DNA from: Rhizophlyctis rosea
Lineage: Eukaryota; Chytridiomycota; Chytridiomycetes; Rhizophlyctidales; Rhizophlyctidaceae
NCBI GenBank assembly: GCA_027596075.1
Contig: JADGJC010000115.1
Coordinates: forward strand, 51,721 to 115,720
DNA: 64,000 nucleotides
Direction of reading: 5' to 3'
Made by a program: the position numbers and the translations under genes. The first letter of the stretch is position 1; every line of letters begins with the position of its first letter. Below the pieces are notes generated by a model, which was given only the letters and a program-made list of their open reading frames with translations, had not been told where the DNA came from and did no database searches. This document shows, in pieces, positions 1 to 11,498 of this stretch.

Positions 1-1
1 G

Positions 2-247
2 GATAGGTTGGCGCTTAATCAAGCGTCATTGGATGAAACCATCGGCATGATGCATGATTTGTTGACAGATGAACTTGAACATCATGGCGGCGTTCCCCTC
101 ATGTCTCTCTTCGGGGACCAGCATCGATTCCTAGTTGAGCGAGGTGCAGGCTTTACCTCAAGGCCTGGATATTTGGAGGATATACTAGAATGGGACTGGG
201 CTCTTTCACCATTTGGTAACGGCAGCCAATGCGCACGAAGGGTATAG
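2..247 (+). CDS. C-terminal end of an unidentified protein (cut by window edge)
   Basis: The frame is open from the first bases of the window to a TAG at 245-247, about 81 codons, and has no convincing ATG of its own before an internal Met-Met pair. The composition looks protein-like: an acidic helical stretch (DETIGMMHDLLTDELEHH) followed by a Gly/Trp-rich end (GYLEDILEWDWALSPFGNGS). I read it as the last exon of a gene that starts to the left of the window. No family is recognised. The alternative is a chance open frame; this composition occurs by chance less often than random, but the call stays uncertain. Confidence 0.4.
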   Translation, partial: DRLALNQASLDETIGMMHDLLTDELEHHGGVPLMSLFGDQHRFLVERGAGFTSRPGYLEDILEWDWALSPFGNGSQCARRV

Positions 248-2008
248 GATTGCTTTGGAGGATGGGGATGCGAAACTTATCGGAAATACAAACTGTGATC
301 GGTTCGTCGTGATCTTTTGTGCAAACAAAAGTAACAAACGACACATATAATGCTTCTAACTTGATCAACGTCGGCTTACATTAGGGCATGTGGCCGTCCT
401 CGATTCCATGCAGACGTCCAAGTACTCGTCTATTTCACCCTTGGGAAAATGGCATGATGGCAGCAGCCACCCATTCAAAAGTGGCATTTCATCTTCATGG
501 TGTGGCGCGCGACATTCATGAAACAACAAGATCGGGGTCTCGGATGAACTTGCTCCACACCCGCGAATCCACAGCGTCAAAACTCCATAAAACGTCTCAG
601 AAATTCAATGCAATGGTAGCAATTGTGACCACACCAGTATTCTCTTTTCTACCTCTTGAGAGCACATCTCACCACGTCGTCTGTGCTGGTCGATACCGCC
701 ATTTGCTGAAGTGGAGAGTGGCGTGCACCGATTGGGATATGAGCTCACATTACAGGACGCAGAACGTGACTCCCAGACTTTACCCTGCGTCCTTCTTCTC
801 CACCGCTGCAAAACATCAACCACATCCGCTGCCTCAGGTCAGTGAATTATGTAAGTCGTTCTCATAGGACCAAAATTCCGAATGTCGTTATGATATGTGC
901 AATCACCGAATGTTCGATAATGGAATTGTCACACCGCCATGGAACAGCGGAGTGCGGAGCTGCCATTTGTCCGCATCATCATCATCGATTCAGTGGCGGT
1001 GGCTGAGAGACGCGTTCCGGCTAAAATATCGCATACAAGCCAAAATGCGTCCCAACCTTTTTTGACAAATCTTTGCATCATTGAGTTCATTACTCATCCC
1101 CTTGCATCAGTCACTGGTTGCTCACCTACTAAGAATATTGAGGACCTCACAATCGACCACGGCTGCCAAGGCGAATTTCGAAGCAGGGCAAGTGCAAAGG
1201 CCTAAAGGTAGGTATCAAGGGTGCTCGGGACATGCTAATTCCCACACTGAAGTCACCCAGTCTGATAAAATCAACTTCACGGGCTGCACCTTTGCTGACC
1301 AACAGTCCAATGGATGCACGGCAAGCCCGCAGCACCGCACATGTTGCGTTCCGAAATGCGCGTTACGATGAGCATCTAACCTGCATCAAGGATGGCGGGT
1401 GGCGCTCAATCAAGGTTATCACACCTATCTTGCCCTCGTGCCTGCCCATGGCACTGATCCGCTATCCCATTGGTTGCAGGAACTGCGGAATAGAATTCTG
1501 ATGCAGCAATGCGGAAATATTCCATTATTCTACTTGACGTCATAAAACCGATGGACTGAGATTCTATGTTACCCTATGTGATCATTCTGCTGGGTCATCC
1601 AAGGCGTCTTCATTCATCGAATGAATCAGGATGTCGGTTATCGGATATCTGGTGAGATTCCCTCCTCATTGCTTTCCGAGATTCGTCCCTGATGCCGGCA
1701 GAAGGGTCTCCGGCAAGCCAGCTACGAGAAGTTGTGCCATGGGTAAGGAGCCTCGTATATCGCAAACGCGACCATGACATGGTGGGATGGACAGCGGATG
1801 AGCTAACTGCAAATCACCCCGATCACCGCTGGGCTGTTTGGTTTTGAGCTCACTCTGATCTGCTCCTTCAAGAAAGAGACGGTGCACCATCACATCAATA
1901 CTTTCCCTACGACAGCCCCAAAGCGTCCTGATACGGATATGAACATTGAGCAAATGACGGGAAGCATGAATCACCGGTCAGCCGGGCCCCCAGTCCAATC
2001 ACCTCATC
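248..2008. other. Intergenic region, no supported gene
   Basis: Open frames exist on both strands (for example 388-867 plus and 153-580 minus) but they overlap each other, lack splice or start support and have no recognisable motif. The region contains a perfect TGACGTCA palindrome at 1535-1542, the full binding site of ATF/CREB-type bZIP factors. It also has an outlying copy of the GCGTCCCAAC element at 1047-1056 that recurs nearer to the H+-ATPase gene. Confidence 0.5.
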
Positions 2009-2439
2009 GCGTCCCAACTTTCCAAGGGTCCTTCAAAATTCGCGTCCCAACTTCTCGCGGTCAAGCCAAGATGCGTCCCAACTTTCCACCCTTTTCCATG
2101 TATATATCCCCTTCTCCCCATCTCCAACACATCCCACATCCTTCCCGTCAGGGACCCGATTCCGTCGTGCCTTCTTTCCCTTTATTCACCGCAAGAGGTA
2201 GTTGGGACGATTTCTCTTCCCCGCACAATTCCATGGTGATTTGAATTCGTGGCGCATATGTTGTTTGCCGCTACGAGCATTCCTCCGTTACTTCCGTTCA
2301 ATTTCTCATCTCCTTTTGCGTCCCAACTGGCGAAGCGGGATTGACTGCTGCATCCCAACTTAGTCGCAATTCATCCCTCGAACCGTTTTAATTGGTCCAT
2401 CTTTGCTACAGGTCATTCCTCCCCTCCTTCGTTCCCAAC
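2009..2439 (+). promoter_or_regulatory. GCGTCCCAAC repeat array upstream of the H+-ATPase
   Basis: The decamer GCGTCCCAAC occurs at 2009-2018, 2042-2051, 2073-2082 and 2318-2327. One-base variants or cores lie at 2350-2359 (GCATCCCAAC) and about 2433 (TCCCAAC), and an inverted GTTGGGACG lies at about 2200. Spacings of 33, 31 and 32 bp correspond to about three helical turns, so the sites would face the same side of the DNA. They lie 300-660 bp upstream of the start codon of a gene that is usually very highly expressed in fungi. I infer binding sites for a transcription factor; its identity is unknown. Confidence 0.5.
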
Positions 2440-2670
2440 ATCAGCAAACATCCGTCTGGGTAATATAAAGGTGAGCACACATCCCATCCATCTCCTTCCT
2501 CATCACCTTCGGTCACTTGTGTGTTGAGCCTCTTCACTTATACGTAGATCGCCTACTCGGCCACATAAATAAAGGAAAAGTTCACAAATCGCAACAGACC
2601 CACCCACATCACACATACACACTCCAACTCTTCTATACGCACACACTCACACACACCCCCCTCGCAAACC

Positions 2671-5600
2671 ATGTTCTCGCGAGGCAACAAACTCCACGAA
2701 GACCTCAACGTGGACCCCACGCTAGCCGACCCCGGCAACCGCGGCACACTCTCCCCTCCCGTCGGTGCACCCGAAATGCGTCAATCCACCAACAACAACG
2801 GCAATCCTATGATCAGTGCTCCCATGGGAGGTGGGACATCCATCGCAAATACCGCTCACGGTGCACGAAATGACGAGTCCAACCGTCTTGTATCGCATAC
2901 GACGCTGCACGATACTGCTGAGGAGCAGCATCATAATGCCGCGCCACCTGATGAGGATATCGAGACGCTTCTGAGGGAGTTGGAGGAGGAAGCTGGGATT
3001 CAGAATCATGGTGTTGAGGCGGAGGATGAGGACGATGCTGGGTGAGTTGTTCATACTCGAGCATTCTTGTGATCAACAATTGACACTCATCACCAATTAA
3101 CCTCAATCTATCCTACCACACAGTCCCCACCACACCATCAAAATCCCGGACGAACTCCTCCAAACCGACCCACGCATGGGTCTGACCAGCAAAGAAATCG
3201 ACAAACGCCGCTCGAAGTACGGTCTCAACCAACTCGCCGAACACAAGGAGAACATGGTGTTGAAGTTCCTCTTGTTCTTCTGTGGTCCTATTCAGTATGT
3301 CATGATCGTAAGTGTCTCGTGCTTAACTCGAATTCACACATCCCACCCTCACCATAAATCTCAACTCATGCACAAATTCTCCCCTCTCGACACAGGCCGC
3401 AGCAGCCCTAGCCGGCGGCCTCCAACACTGGGTCGACCTCGGCGTCATCCTCGGTCTCCTCCTCCTCAACGCCGTCGTAGGGTTTCTCCAAGAATACCAA
3501 GCCGGCAACATCGTCGCTCAACTGAAATCCCAACTCGCGCTGTCCGCGACGGTTATCCGTGATGGAACCGTGCAGGAGATTAATGGGAAGGATCTTGTTC
3601 CCGGGGATATTGTGAAGTTGGAGGAAGGGACGATTATACCGGCGGATGGACGGGTGTTGGGGGAGAGGACTTTTTTGCAGGTTGATCAGAGTGGTGAGCT
3701 TTTCGAGTTTTGCTTTTAGAGTTGCTGTTTTGGTTTGTTGTACTCATCATGCAGTACAAACAACTCACTAACTTCTATCAACTTCTCGCAGCTCTCACCG
3801 GGGAATCTCTCGCCGTCGAAAAACGCATAAACGACGAAGTCTACTCCTCCTCCGCCGTCAAGCGTGGATCCTGTCTCATGATGGTCATCGGTACCGGTGA
3901 CAACACTTACGTCGGTCGTACAGCTCGTCTGGCATCCAGCACCGTCTCCGTAGGCAAATTCACCCAAGTCCTAAACTCCATCGGCGTCACCCTCCTCTTC
4001 CTCGTCATCTTCTGGATTCTCGCTATCTGGATTTCCGGGTTCTTCCGCAGCATCGGTATCGTCAATCTCCTTGACTATGCTCTCATCATCACGGTCATCG
4101 GTGTCCCCGTCGGTCTCCCCGCAGTCGTAACAACAACCCTCGCAGTCGGAGCAGCCTACCTCGCCCGCAAACAAGCCATCGTCCAACGCCTCTCAGCCAT
4201 CGAATCCCTCGCCGGCTGCGAAATCCTCTGCTCAGACAAAACCGGCACACTCACTAAAAACAAACTCGTCCTGCACGAACCCTTCCTCATGCCCGGCGAA
4301 TCCGCCGACCACCTCGTCCTAGTCTGCGCTCTGGCATCCTCCCGCTCAAAGAAAGCCCTCGACGCAATCGACAAAACCGTTATGCTGTCCCTCCTAACCC
4401 ACCCGAAAGCCCGCGACGCAATCAAAGACTACACAACACTCGAATTCCAACCCTTTGACCCTGTCACGAAACGTATCGTCGCGGTCGTAAGGGACGCCCA
4501 AGGCAACAAAATCACCTGTATCAAGGGAGCTCCACCCGCAGTTTTGAAAATGGTCGAACAAGATCACCCAATAGACCGCAAAATCCTCGAAACCTACAAC
4601 GCCAAAGTCGCGGAATTCGCAAGCAGGGGTTTCCGTTCCTTGGGAGCCGCATGGAAGAAGGAAGGCGAACCCTGGCAAATTATCGGTATTCTCTGCTTGT
4701 TCGACCCTCCACGTCACGACACCGCGAAAACAGTGCAGGAAGCCAAAGAACTAGGTCTGCAAGTCAAAATGCTAACAGGAGACGCCGTCGGAATCGCGCG
4801 TGAAACCGGTCGACAACTCCAACTCGGAACAAACATCTACAACACTAAACTTCTCGTCGATGGATCTATGCCCGGGTCGGAACTCTACGATTTCGTTGTC
4901 GCCGCTGACGGATTCGCCGAGGTGTTCCCGGAGCATAAGTATATGGTTGTTGATATACTCCAGAAGCGTGGCTACCTTGTTGCTATGACGGGTGATGGAG
5001 TGAACGATGCGCCGAGTTTGAAGAAGGCTGATGCGGGGATTGCTGTAGAGGGTGCTAGTGATGCTGCGAGGACTGCGGCTGATATTGTGTTTTTGGCGCC
5101 CGGGTTGGGGACTATTATTGATGCGATTAAGACTTCGAGGCAGATTTTTCATCGGATGGTGAGTTGATTGGTTTATTCATTTGTGCAGTATGTGATATAA
5201 ACACGTTTTGCTAACAACATTATCTTCATAGTACTCCTACGTCGTCTACCGTATCGCTCTCTCCCTCCACCTAGAAATCTTCCTCACAACCTCCCTAATC
5301 ATCCTCAACCGCACAATCAACGTCGAACTCGTCGTCTTCCTCGCCATCTTTGCCGACATAGCCACCCTCGCCATAGCCTACGACCGCGCACCCTACTCCC
5401 ACGCCCCCGTCAAATGGGACCTCCCCAAAATCTGGGGTCTGGCTATCGTCACAGGCTTCCTCCTCGCCGTCGGTACCTGGATCCTCTACGGAACGCTCCT
5501 AATCAACGGCAAGGGTATCATCCAGAACTACGGCGACTTTGAACAGATTTTGTTCCTTGAAGTTACGTTGACGGAAAACTGGCTAATCTTCATCACGCGG

Positions 5601-6119
5601 TGTGAGAAGAGCCCCTGGGACACCGTCCCATCCTGGCAACTCGTCGGCGCCGTCCTCGTAGTCGACATCATCGCAACCCTCTTCTGCGTCTTCGGCTGGT
5701 TCACCGGCATCCGCACCGACATCGTCACCGTCGTCCGCGTCTGGCTCTACTCCATCGGCGTTATGGCCGTCATAGCCCTAATCTACTTCTCGCTCTCCAA
5801 TTCCAAGCTCTTCGCTAACATCGTCCGCGGCCGCGTACGCACTAAGAAAGAAAAGAACATGGAAGATTTCCTTTACCATTTGCAGAAGGTTTCTGTTGCG
5901 CATGAGCAGACTAGTTGGCAGCATGAGGCGGCTAGGGGTGGGAAGCATCGGCATGCGAGGGCGAGGTTGGCTAGAGTTGATTCGTCGGAGGATTTTGATG
6001 AGAGTGGGGGGTCGGCGGAGGTTGTGGGGAGGGGGCAGAGGAAGTTGCCGGTTCCGGTTAGGGATAGGAGGTTGAGTGTTGATCCGGATTGGGCTAGTGA
6101 TTCGGAGAAGGAGAAATGA
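2671..6119 (+). CDS. PMA1: Plasma-membrane H+-ATPase (P-type, P3A)
   Basis: This proton pump uses ATP to export H+ and sets the membrane potential that drives nutrient uptake. Five exons (2671-3041, 3124-3307, 3396-3693, 3792-5158, 5232-6119) sum to 3108 nt, giving 1035 residues, and all splice phases agree. Visible signatures are LTGES in the actuator domain, the phosphorylation motif [11 protein letters not shown] with D432, [14 protein letters not shown], and the hinge [19 protein letters not shown]. Hydrophobic helices flank them, and the last exon carries six membrane segments. The N-terminus is acidic ([16 protein letters not shown]). A C-terminal tail of roughly 120 residues, rich in Ser, Arg and acidic residues, is longer than in yeast Pma1 and is probably the autoinhibitory domain. 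The start is the first ATG after a CA-rich leader with good context (AACCATG). Confidence 0.96.
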
Positions 6120-7058
6120 GGGGGGTGGATGTAGGTAGTTGTGCTGGCAAGTATGGAAATAGTGCTGGGTGCTATGATAGGATAGTGTAGAGAAGGGTTG
6201 TTGGGAAAAGTTGTGACTCGGGTGAACATATTCTTCTTCGTTTGTTTCAGGCAAACAACAAAAAGCATATCTTGTATGTTTTCCCTTTGTATTATATTCT
6301 TTTGTGATTTGGGAACAAGAAAAAACGCAGTGTGTTTTTCAAAAGTTTTTCGGAGAGATTCGTATCTCTGTATCTGGTGTAGATAAGTTCTATGCGGCAA
6401 TAGCCTGAAGGTGTCATTGAGTTTGTTCCGATGGGTCTGATTGCAGTACTGTCTCATGCCCTCCTTTCAAGTCTTGAGGGATACTCTTCTTTTTGCACGG
6501 TGCATTTTGCAAAGATGTGAGTCTCGAGTCAGCACATGGCCAAGAGAAACATTAATCGAAGGATCGAATACACAAGTCTGTAATAGAATACCACCAAACA
6601 GAATTGGGCGATGAGGCAGCGACCATCTCTAAATGTAATCTTCGTCAGGGTCTTCCTTTTTGCATGCTCTGGCCAGCTCTTGTTCCGACTGGGAACCACT
6701 GCGCTGAGCAAAGAAGATTCACCAAAAATATCACCTGAGACTGGTCCATCCGTGCTCGAAATGCTAGTATGAATTCCATGTTCGAACATGAATTACCAAA
6801 CAATGCTTGTAGTAGGAAGGACTCGATTGCCGGTGATGGAATTAAGACGCTCTGAAAGATTGCTCCTGATCCCAACGACAATCAAATTTCCGAATCATCC
6901 ATTTAGATGGAGCATTCAAGATGTAGGCTGGCAATCGAACTGCAAGAATCAAAAACATCTCGATACACTGAACAGTCCATGTTGTTACCACTACCAGCCC
7001 ATAAATGATGCATTTTATACAATGTTGACGTGACCTATCATAAACATTTTAAGAAGTA
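6120..7058. other. Intergenic region between convergent genes
   Basis: This is the 3' flank of the H+-ATPase gene and of the minus-strand gene ending at 7059. It is AT-rich with short open frames only, on both strands, and none has splice or motif support. No RNA gene or repeat was recognised. Confidence 0.5.
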
Positions 7059-7705
7059 TTACTGCCTCCGTTTCTGTGCATCACTTCTGGCAAAGTCGTT
7101 CTTCCCTGCTGGCCTCTCAAACCCGCGCTTCTCATCCTCAAGACCAATGATGGGCCCTGAGGTGAAGAGGAATGATTAGATGTCGTATTTAGATACGACA
7201 CATGATTGGTGACTTACTGGGTGCGGATTTCGAGATGCCTTCTGACGTGGTTTTGACTGCAGGCATTCCATCAGATTGCTTCTTGGCGTCCATACCCTCC
7301 CGTGCCATTTTGCTGTGATGGGGTTGGATTCAGTGCTCCTCCGAGACCTCCGCCGTTCAACAATTAGTTACCTTTCTAGTTCAGTAGTACGGCCCTTCAC
7401 CGCTGCATTCAAAGGCGTTAGCCAGACACTCCTATTGCGTATTTGTAAGATGCATTCGACGAACCATTTTCGGTAGCCCCAGCCCTCTTGTGCTTGCTTC
7501 TCTGCTTGTCCTCCGCGTTGGATGCCATCTTTGCTTCCCGGTAGTTCTTATCTTGGATGCCATCTTGACTGTAGTTGACTGGGCCAGGAGTTTGTTGTTT
7601 CTTGCTGGATGCGGATGAGGAGATGCTTCGCAGGACTGTGAAGGTGAGAGGGCGGATGTGGCGAGAAAGGGGCGTGACGGTGGTCAGAGTGCGATGAGAG
7701 TACAT
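7059..7705 (-). CDS. Small, probably mitochondrial protein of unknown function
   Basis: Four exons read on the minus strand (7705-7465, 7402-7372, 7312-7218, 7156-7059) sum to 465 nt, giving 154 residues with every splice phase consistent; the second exon is only 31 nt. The first 35 residues are rich in Arg, Ser and Thr and have no acidic residue (MYSHRTLTTVTPLSRHIRPL...), as expected of a mitochondrial targeting sequence. The remainder is very hydrophilic and Lys/Glu/Asp-rich, with no membrane segment, and ends in a conserved-looking block (PIIGLEDEKRGFERP). No family is recognised; the composition resembles small, disordered, LEA-like mitochondrial proteins. It is transcribed divergently from the RRM gene, sharing the promoter that carries CRE-like repeats. 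Confidence 0.6.
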
Positions 7706-7896
7706 GGTTGAAGTCGGAATTGTGAGATATGGGCTGACTTTTACGATATGAGGTGTTTATTGGTACTAGTTTCAATTGAAAAAGCGATTAAAAGATGGAA
7801 GGCAGGAATAGGTGTAGGGGGAATAACTGAATAAGAACTTCATGTCGGTGAAGGAATCCCCATCGATCATATGCAACGTCATCGGCTGGAGGCGCG

Positions 7897-7950
7897 TCGC
7901 TGACGTTATGCTTCGCTGACGTTATTTTTAGCCGCGCTATTTTTAGCCGG
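7897..7950. promoter_or_regulatory. Duplicated CRE-like and TTT(T/A)AGCCG elements in a divergent promoter
   Basis: TCGCTGACGTTAT is present twice, at 7897-7909 and 7913-7925 (16-bp period), followed immediately by two copies of ATTTTTAGCCG (about 7924-7949). TGACGT is the core half-site of ATF/CREB-type bZIP factors. The cluster sits 192 bp from the minus-strand start at 7705 and about 490 bp from the plus-strand start at 8436, so it could serve either gene. Confidence 0.4.
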
Positions 7951-8435
7951 TCATATGACTGTCTCCCAATTATTTGTTTACATCAGGCAACCCCACACCC
8001 TCCTGTCTCACCCTCACAGAGCCACATCCTTCCCGCCATCTTCTCACACTTCCATCTCATCTGCTTCATCATCCCGTGTCAGTCCTTTCGCACAGTCTTC
8101 CTCGTCTCTCGTAGATTCCTTCACCCAGCAAGATCAGGTTGTGCACGCGTCACATCGCTGCCACGTTTGATTTCGGGGCAAGATCGTCTGGGAGCATCCA
8201 CGGTTTTGTGTTGAACAAAGGAGGAGGTCGACGGGAGTGGGTCACACCGGTACGAAGAGAATTTCCCACAGTTCGTCGAAGGTATGCGAGGGCTTCAATC
8301 AGGTTGCCGACGAAACCACACCCCCAATACTAACTTGAAGCTGTCACAGTGCCTTCTGACAGGTGTAACTCCTGATTGACGATATCGCACACTTGCATCA
8401 CGGTACTCACTCAACCTCCAGGAAGCTTGCACAAC

Positions 8436-11147
8436 ATGACAGACGCAGAAACAGAGAACATCCCCACGTCATCATCTCCTCTGGTGCAACCGGAAACCGC
8501 CCAGTGGGATGTGCTGCATGATCCTCCGGTTCAACGATTCGGCCGGCAAGGTGGTTGGTCACCAACAACTGATGGGAAGAGTGACACTTCCAGTGACAAG
8601 CAAAGTATGTCTTTGAATGAAAACGCATCATTTCAATGTGTTGCTCAGTATGATTCTTTACCAGGCTTTGGCAAGCAATCGCCAATCTCTCCGATGGATG
8701 CGACAAAGAACTTGAGCGCACAAGCTTACGCAGCGCCAACACTGGTGAGGTCAAGAAATCAGAAGTTGGTACGCTTGCAATAACATCTTTTCATAACAGA
8801 TGGATCGCGCTGTTGCGCCTCCTGGATTGGGACGCCGCATGTCCATCGACTGGCGAATGACTCCTGTCGGCGATGACCCGGCCAGCTCTTCCAGCTTCCA
8901 CCGGTTTCCAAGCAGCGGGCTTCTTCTCCCACCGCGTACGTCAACCCCAATGATTCCGACTCCGCTTCAACTGCCGGCACCAGTATCAGCAAACCTGCTT
9001 ACTGACAACCTGGAGAGTCTATTCTCCACCGAACGACAGCCGTACTCCACCGAGAAGGCGCAAGATGCGGATGGTCAAAACTCGGCCAATACCGGCGACG
9101 GCGACAGCATGAATGGCTCTCAGAGTCTGGGAGCTTTGCTGCAGCTGCGTGAGAATGTACCGTCAACGAAGGAATTCGCTGTTCTGAAGCTGCGCAACAT
9201 CAGCTGGGATTTGAGGTTTGTGATTGACATTCCACAACGACATATCCACCGCTTACCCATCCCTGCCCACCGCATTCAGCATCTCCGATGTTCAAGCATA
9301 CTTCGCTCCCCTACTGGTATTGATACAAGCTTGCTATTAGTAGTTTACGACGTGCACTGACTTCTCACTCGTTCAGGTTCCTGCCGGACATCTTCCGCCG
9401 TTCTATACGCAAGGGATACACATCATCATGAACCGGACAACTGGAAAGACCCTCAGCGACTGCTTCGTCGAGTTTCCGACTTATTCGGATGCCCAACGTG
9501 CTCTTGAGCTTCATAGCCGAGGAATTCTCAAAGGAAGAGTTGTGGTGGCTCAATGGAGCTCGCAAGCCGAGCTGATGTCGACGCTGTTCCCGAACTGGAC
9601 AGGTGCCACTGGTGCTCCCACGCTCCGGCAGGACTCAGAATGGACCCTTCCGTCCATTCTCGACCGCGATGCAAATGCACCCGTGATGGACGCCGCGGAA
9701 TCCAGGATGCCGAATCTGCTTGAGCAAGCAAGGACTGCACCCTTCGGCAGCGGCGTTGTGTATGGTCCGTCGAGCATTGGACCTGCCAAGGAAGGGATTT
9801 TCCTACTGCGGGAGGAGATCAACGCGATTTTGCTGATCTGCAGAAACTACAAGGCAAGTGAACAGCTCTTCCCCGCCTACCAGAGCAGCGTTTCACAATC
9901 ATTGCATCCAGCTGCACTTTTCTCGCAAGTGCGCGGAGCGGCCTTTCGAGAATGTCATTTCGATCCTATGCAAGGTGCCTTGGCACGATTCGAAGCTTGT
10001 CGGATTGATCCAACGGGATCATCTGTTCGAGATGTTGAAGCGTATGCCACGAATGCCAGTGTGGACATTGACATAACCACTCACCACGCTTTAGTGTCGG
10101 TGGAATCTCTCCGCATCCATTTGACAAGGGATCAAGCTCACATCAGTGACACACTGCTCGAACGAATGATACGCGCAGGGCTGTGTGTCCCGCTGTTTAC
10201 TGAGCGCCAGAAGCTCACCGTGCTGGCAGTTGCCGTGCGTATTCGGCCGTTGCGCTATCGAACATCGCATATTGACGGTAACTTTTCTCATAGCACATGG
10301 AATGTCCTCAAGATCTGGCCCCTTTCGTGTACAACCCGCCTGAAGCTGCCGGAGTCGATGAAACGGACTGCAAGGGTGACGACGACCAGCAACAAGAAGA
10401 CAAAGAAAACGTCGACATCCAGCGGTTGTCAATCACTGGAACTGGTGTCACGGCTCTTTCCGGTCGTGCCCCGCGCTTTGGGCGAACGGCATCCCAAGAC
10501 CGGGTAAATGGCATTCTGATAAGGGATGTGGATGCTCGTGGCTGACAGGAAGTTGCTAGCTCACCATCGGAACACCCAGAAGCTCGCAACAAACCTTCGG
10601 TGCTGCAAACGGGGCAAAGTTCTACCCGTCTCCTCAAGACGACCAGAGTGTACAAGGCGACGACAAGCAGTCCCTGTCGAGCCCGCAAGCTCAAGGCATC
10701 CTGCACACACCGACGAGAGGCAGCACGACGTTGCCATCCCCAGCGTCCAGCACTCATTCGCTGACGTCGGGAGGCGAATCACCCACCTTCTTTGCGCACC
10801 GCATTCGCCTTCTCGAAACTGCCCTTCGCCACAGCCAATCCCAACAAGCTGAGCTCCGTCGCGCCCACGAAGTAGCCGTTTCCCGCGCGGCTCTCGAAGT
10901 GTCAGAGTTGCGCAACGCAAAGATCCGGGCGGAAAAGCGGGCGTTGCAGGCGGAGGCGGCTGCCAAGCAGCTTGAACACGAAAACGAAGCACTCATGTGT
11001 CGAATTCACGATCTGAATGCGATTACTCTGACGACAGGGGACCAGTCGTCTGGGTCGAGGCGTTGGCCATCGGATCTGTCGGATGCCAAGGCGTGGGGTG
11101 GCGGTGGAGCAATTGCTTCGGAAAGCATCAAAAATTTGTGGAAGTGA
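8436..11147 (+). CDS. RRM-type RNA-binding protein with C-terminal coiled coil
   Basis: A cytoplasmic or nuclear RNA-binding role is inferred. Exons: 8436-8604, 8665-8744, 8800-9215, 9280-9316, one or two exons from 9377 to 10234, 10294-10503 and 10560-11147. The first RRM begins at AVLKLRNISWDL (exon 3), continues through ISDVQAYFAPLL (exon 4) and ends with SDCFVEFPTYSDAQRALELH and GRVVVAQWSS (exon 5), matching beta1, helix 1, RNP1-like and beta4 parts. A later block (SDTLLERMIRAGLCVPLFTE) looks conserved. The last exon holds a Ser/Pro-rich linker and an Ala/Glu/Arg coiled coil of about 80 residues (RRAHEVAVSRAALEVSEL...). Between 9854 and 10040 two frames compete: one simply stays open, the other uses a GC-AG intron and then needs a one-base shift. 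It looks like the fungal Mei2/RRM-regulator type, but the exact orthologue is not clear. Confidence 0.7.
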
Positions 11148-11498
11148 TTTGAAAGGTCTCGCATAGTGGCACATTTGTTCACTGTTTGGGGTCATCATCT
11201 TGCGGACACTGCACATACACCGTCTCTTTTGCATATCTTTTCTTACTCTCTTGTTTGCTAAAATATCGTTTCACTTTGTTCATAGTTAGTACATTTACTT
11301 AGCGTAGAAATGATTTGCATATTAGCATGTCATGAAATACATAATCACATATATTGCAGTACAACCCCGGCAATGAGAACGTTGTTTGCGCCTCAACAAT
11401 TTCGATCATTCCATCTCCACTCCATTGCTCTGATATCCTACCATGCATAGTTACTAACTTCCACGTTCTACACACCAATCACGCAACCCCTCACCCAA

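Noticed and set aside
388..867. 159-codon open frame on the plus strand
   Set aside because: Overlaps plausible-looking minus-strand frames, has chance-like His/Ser/Arg composition and no splice or motif support.
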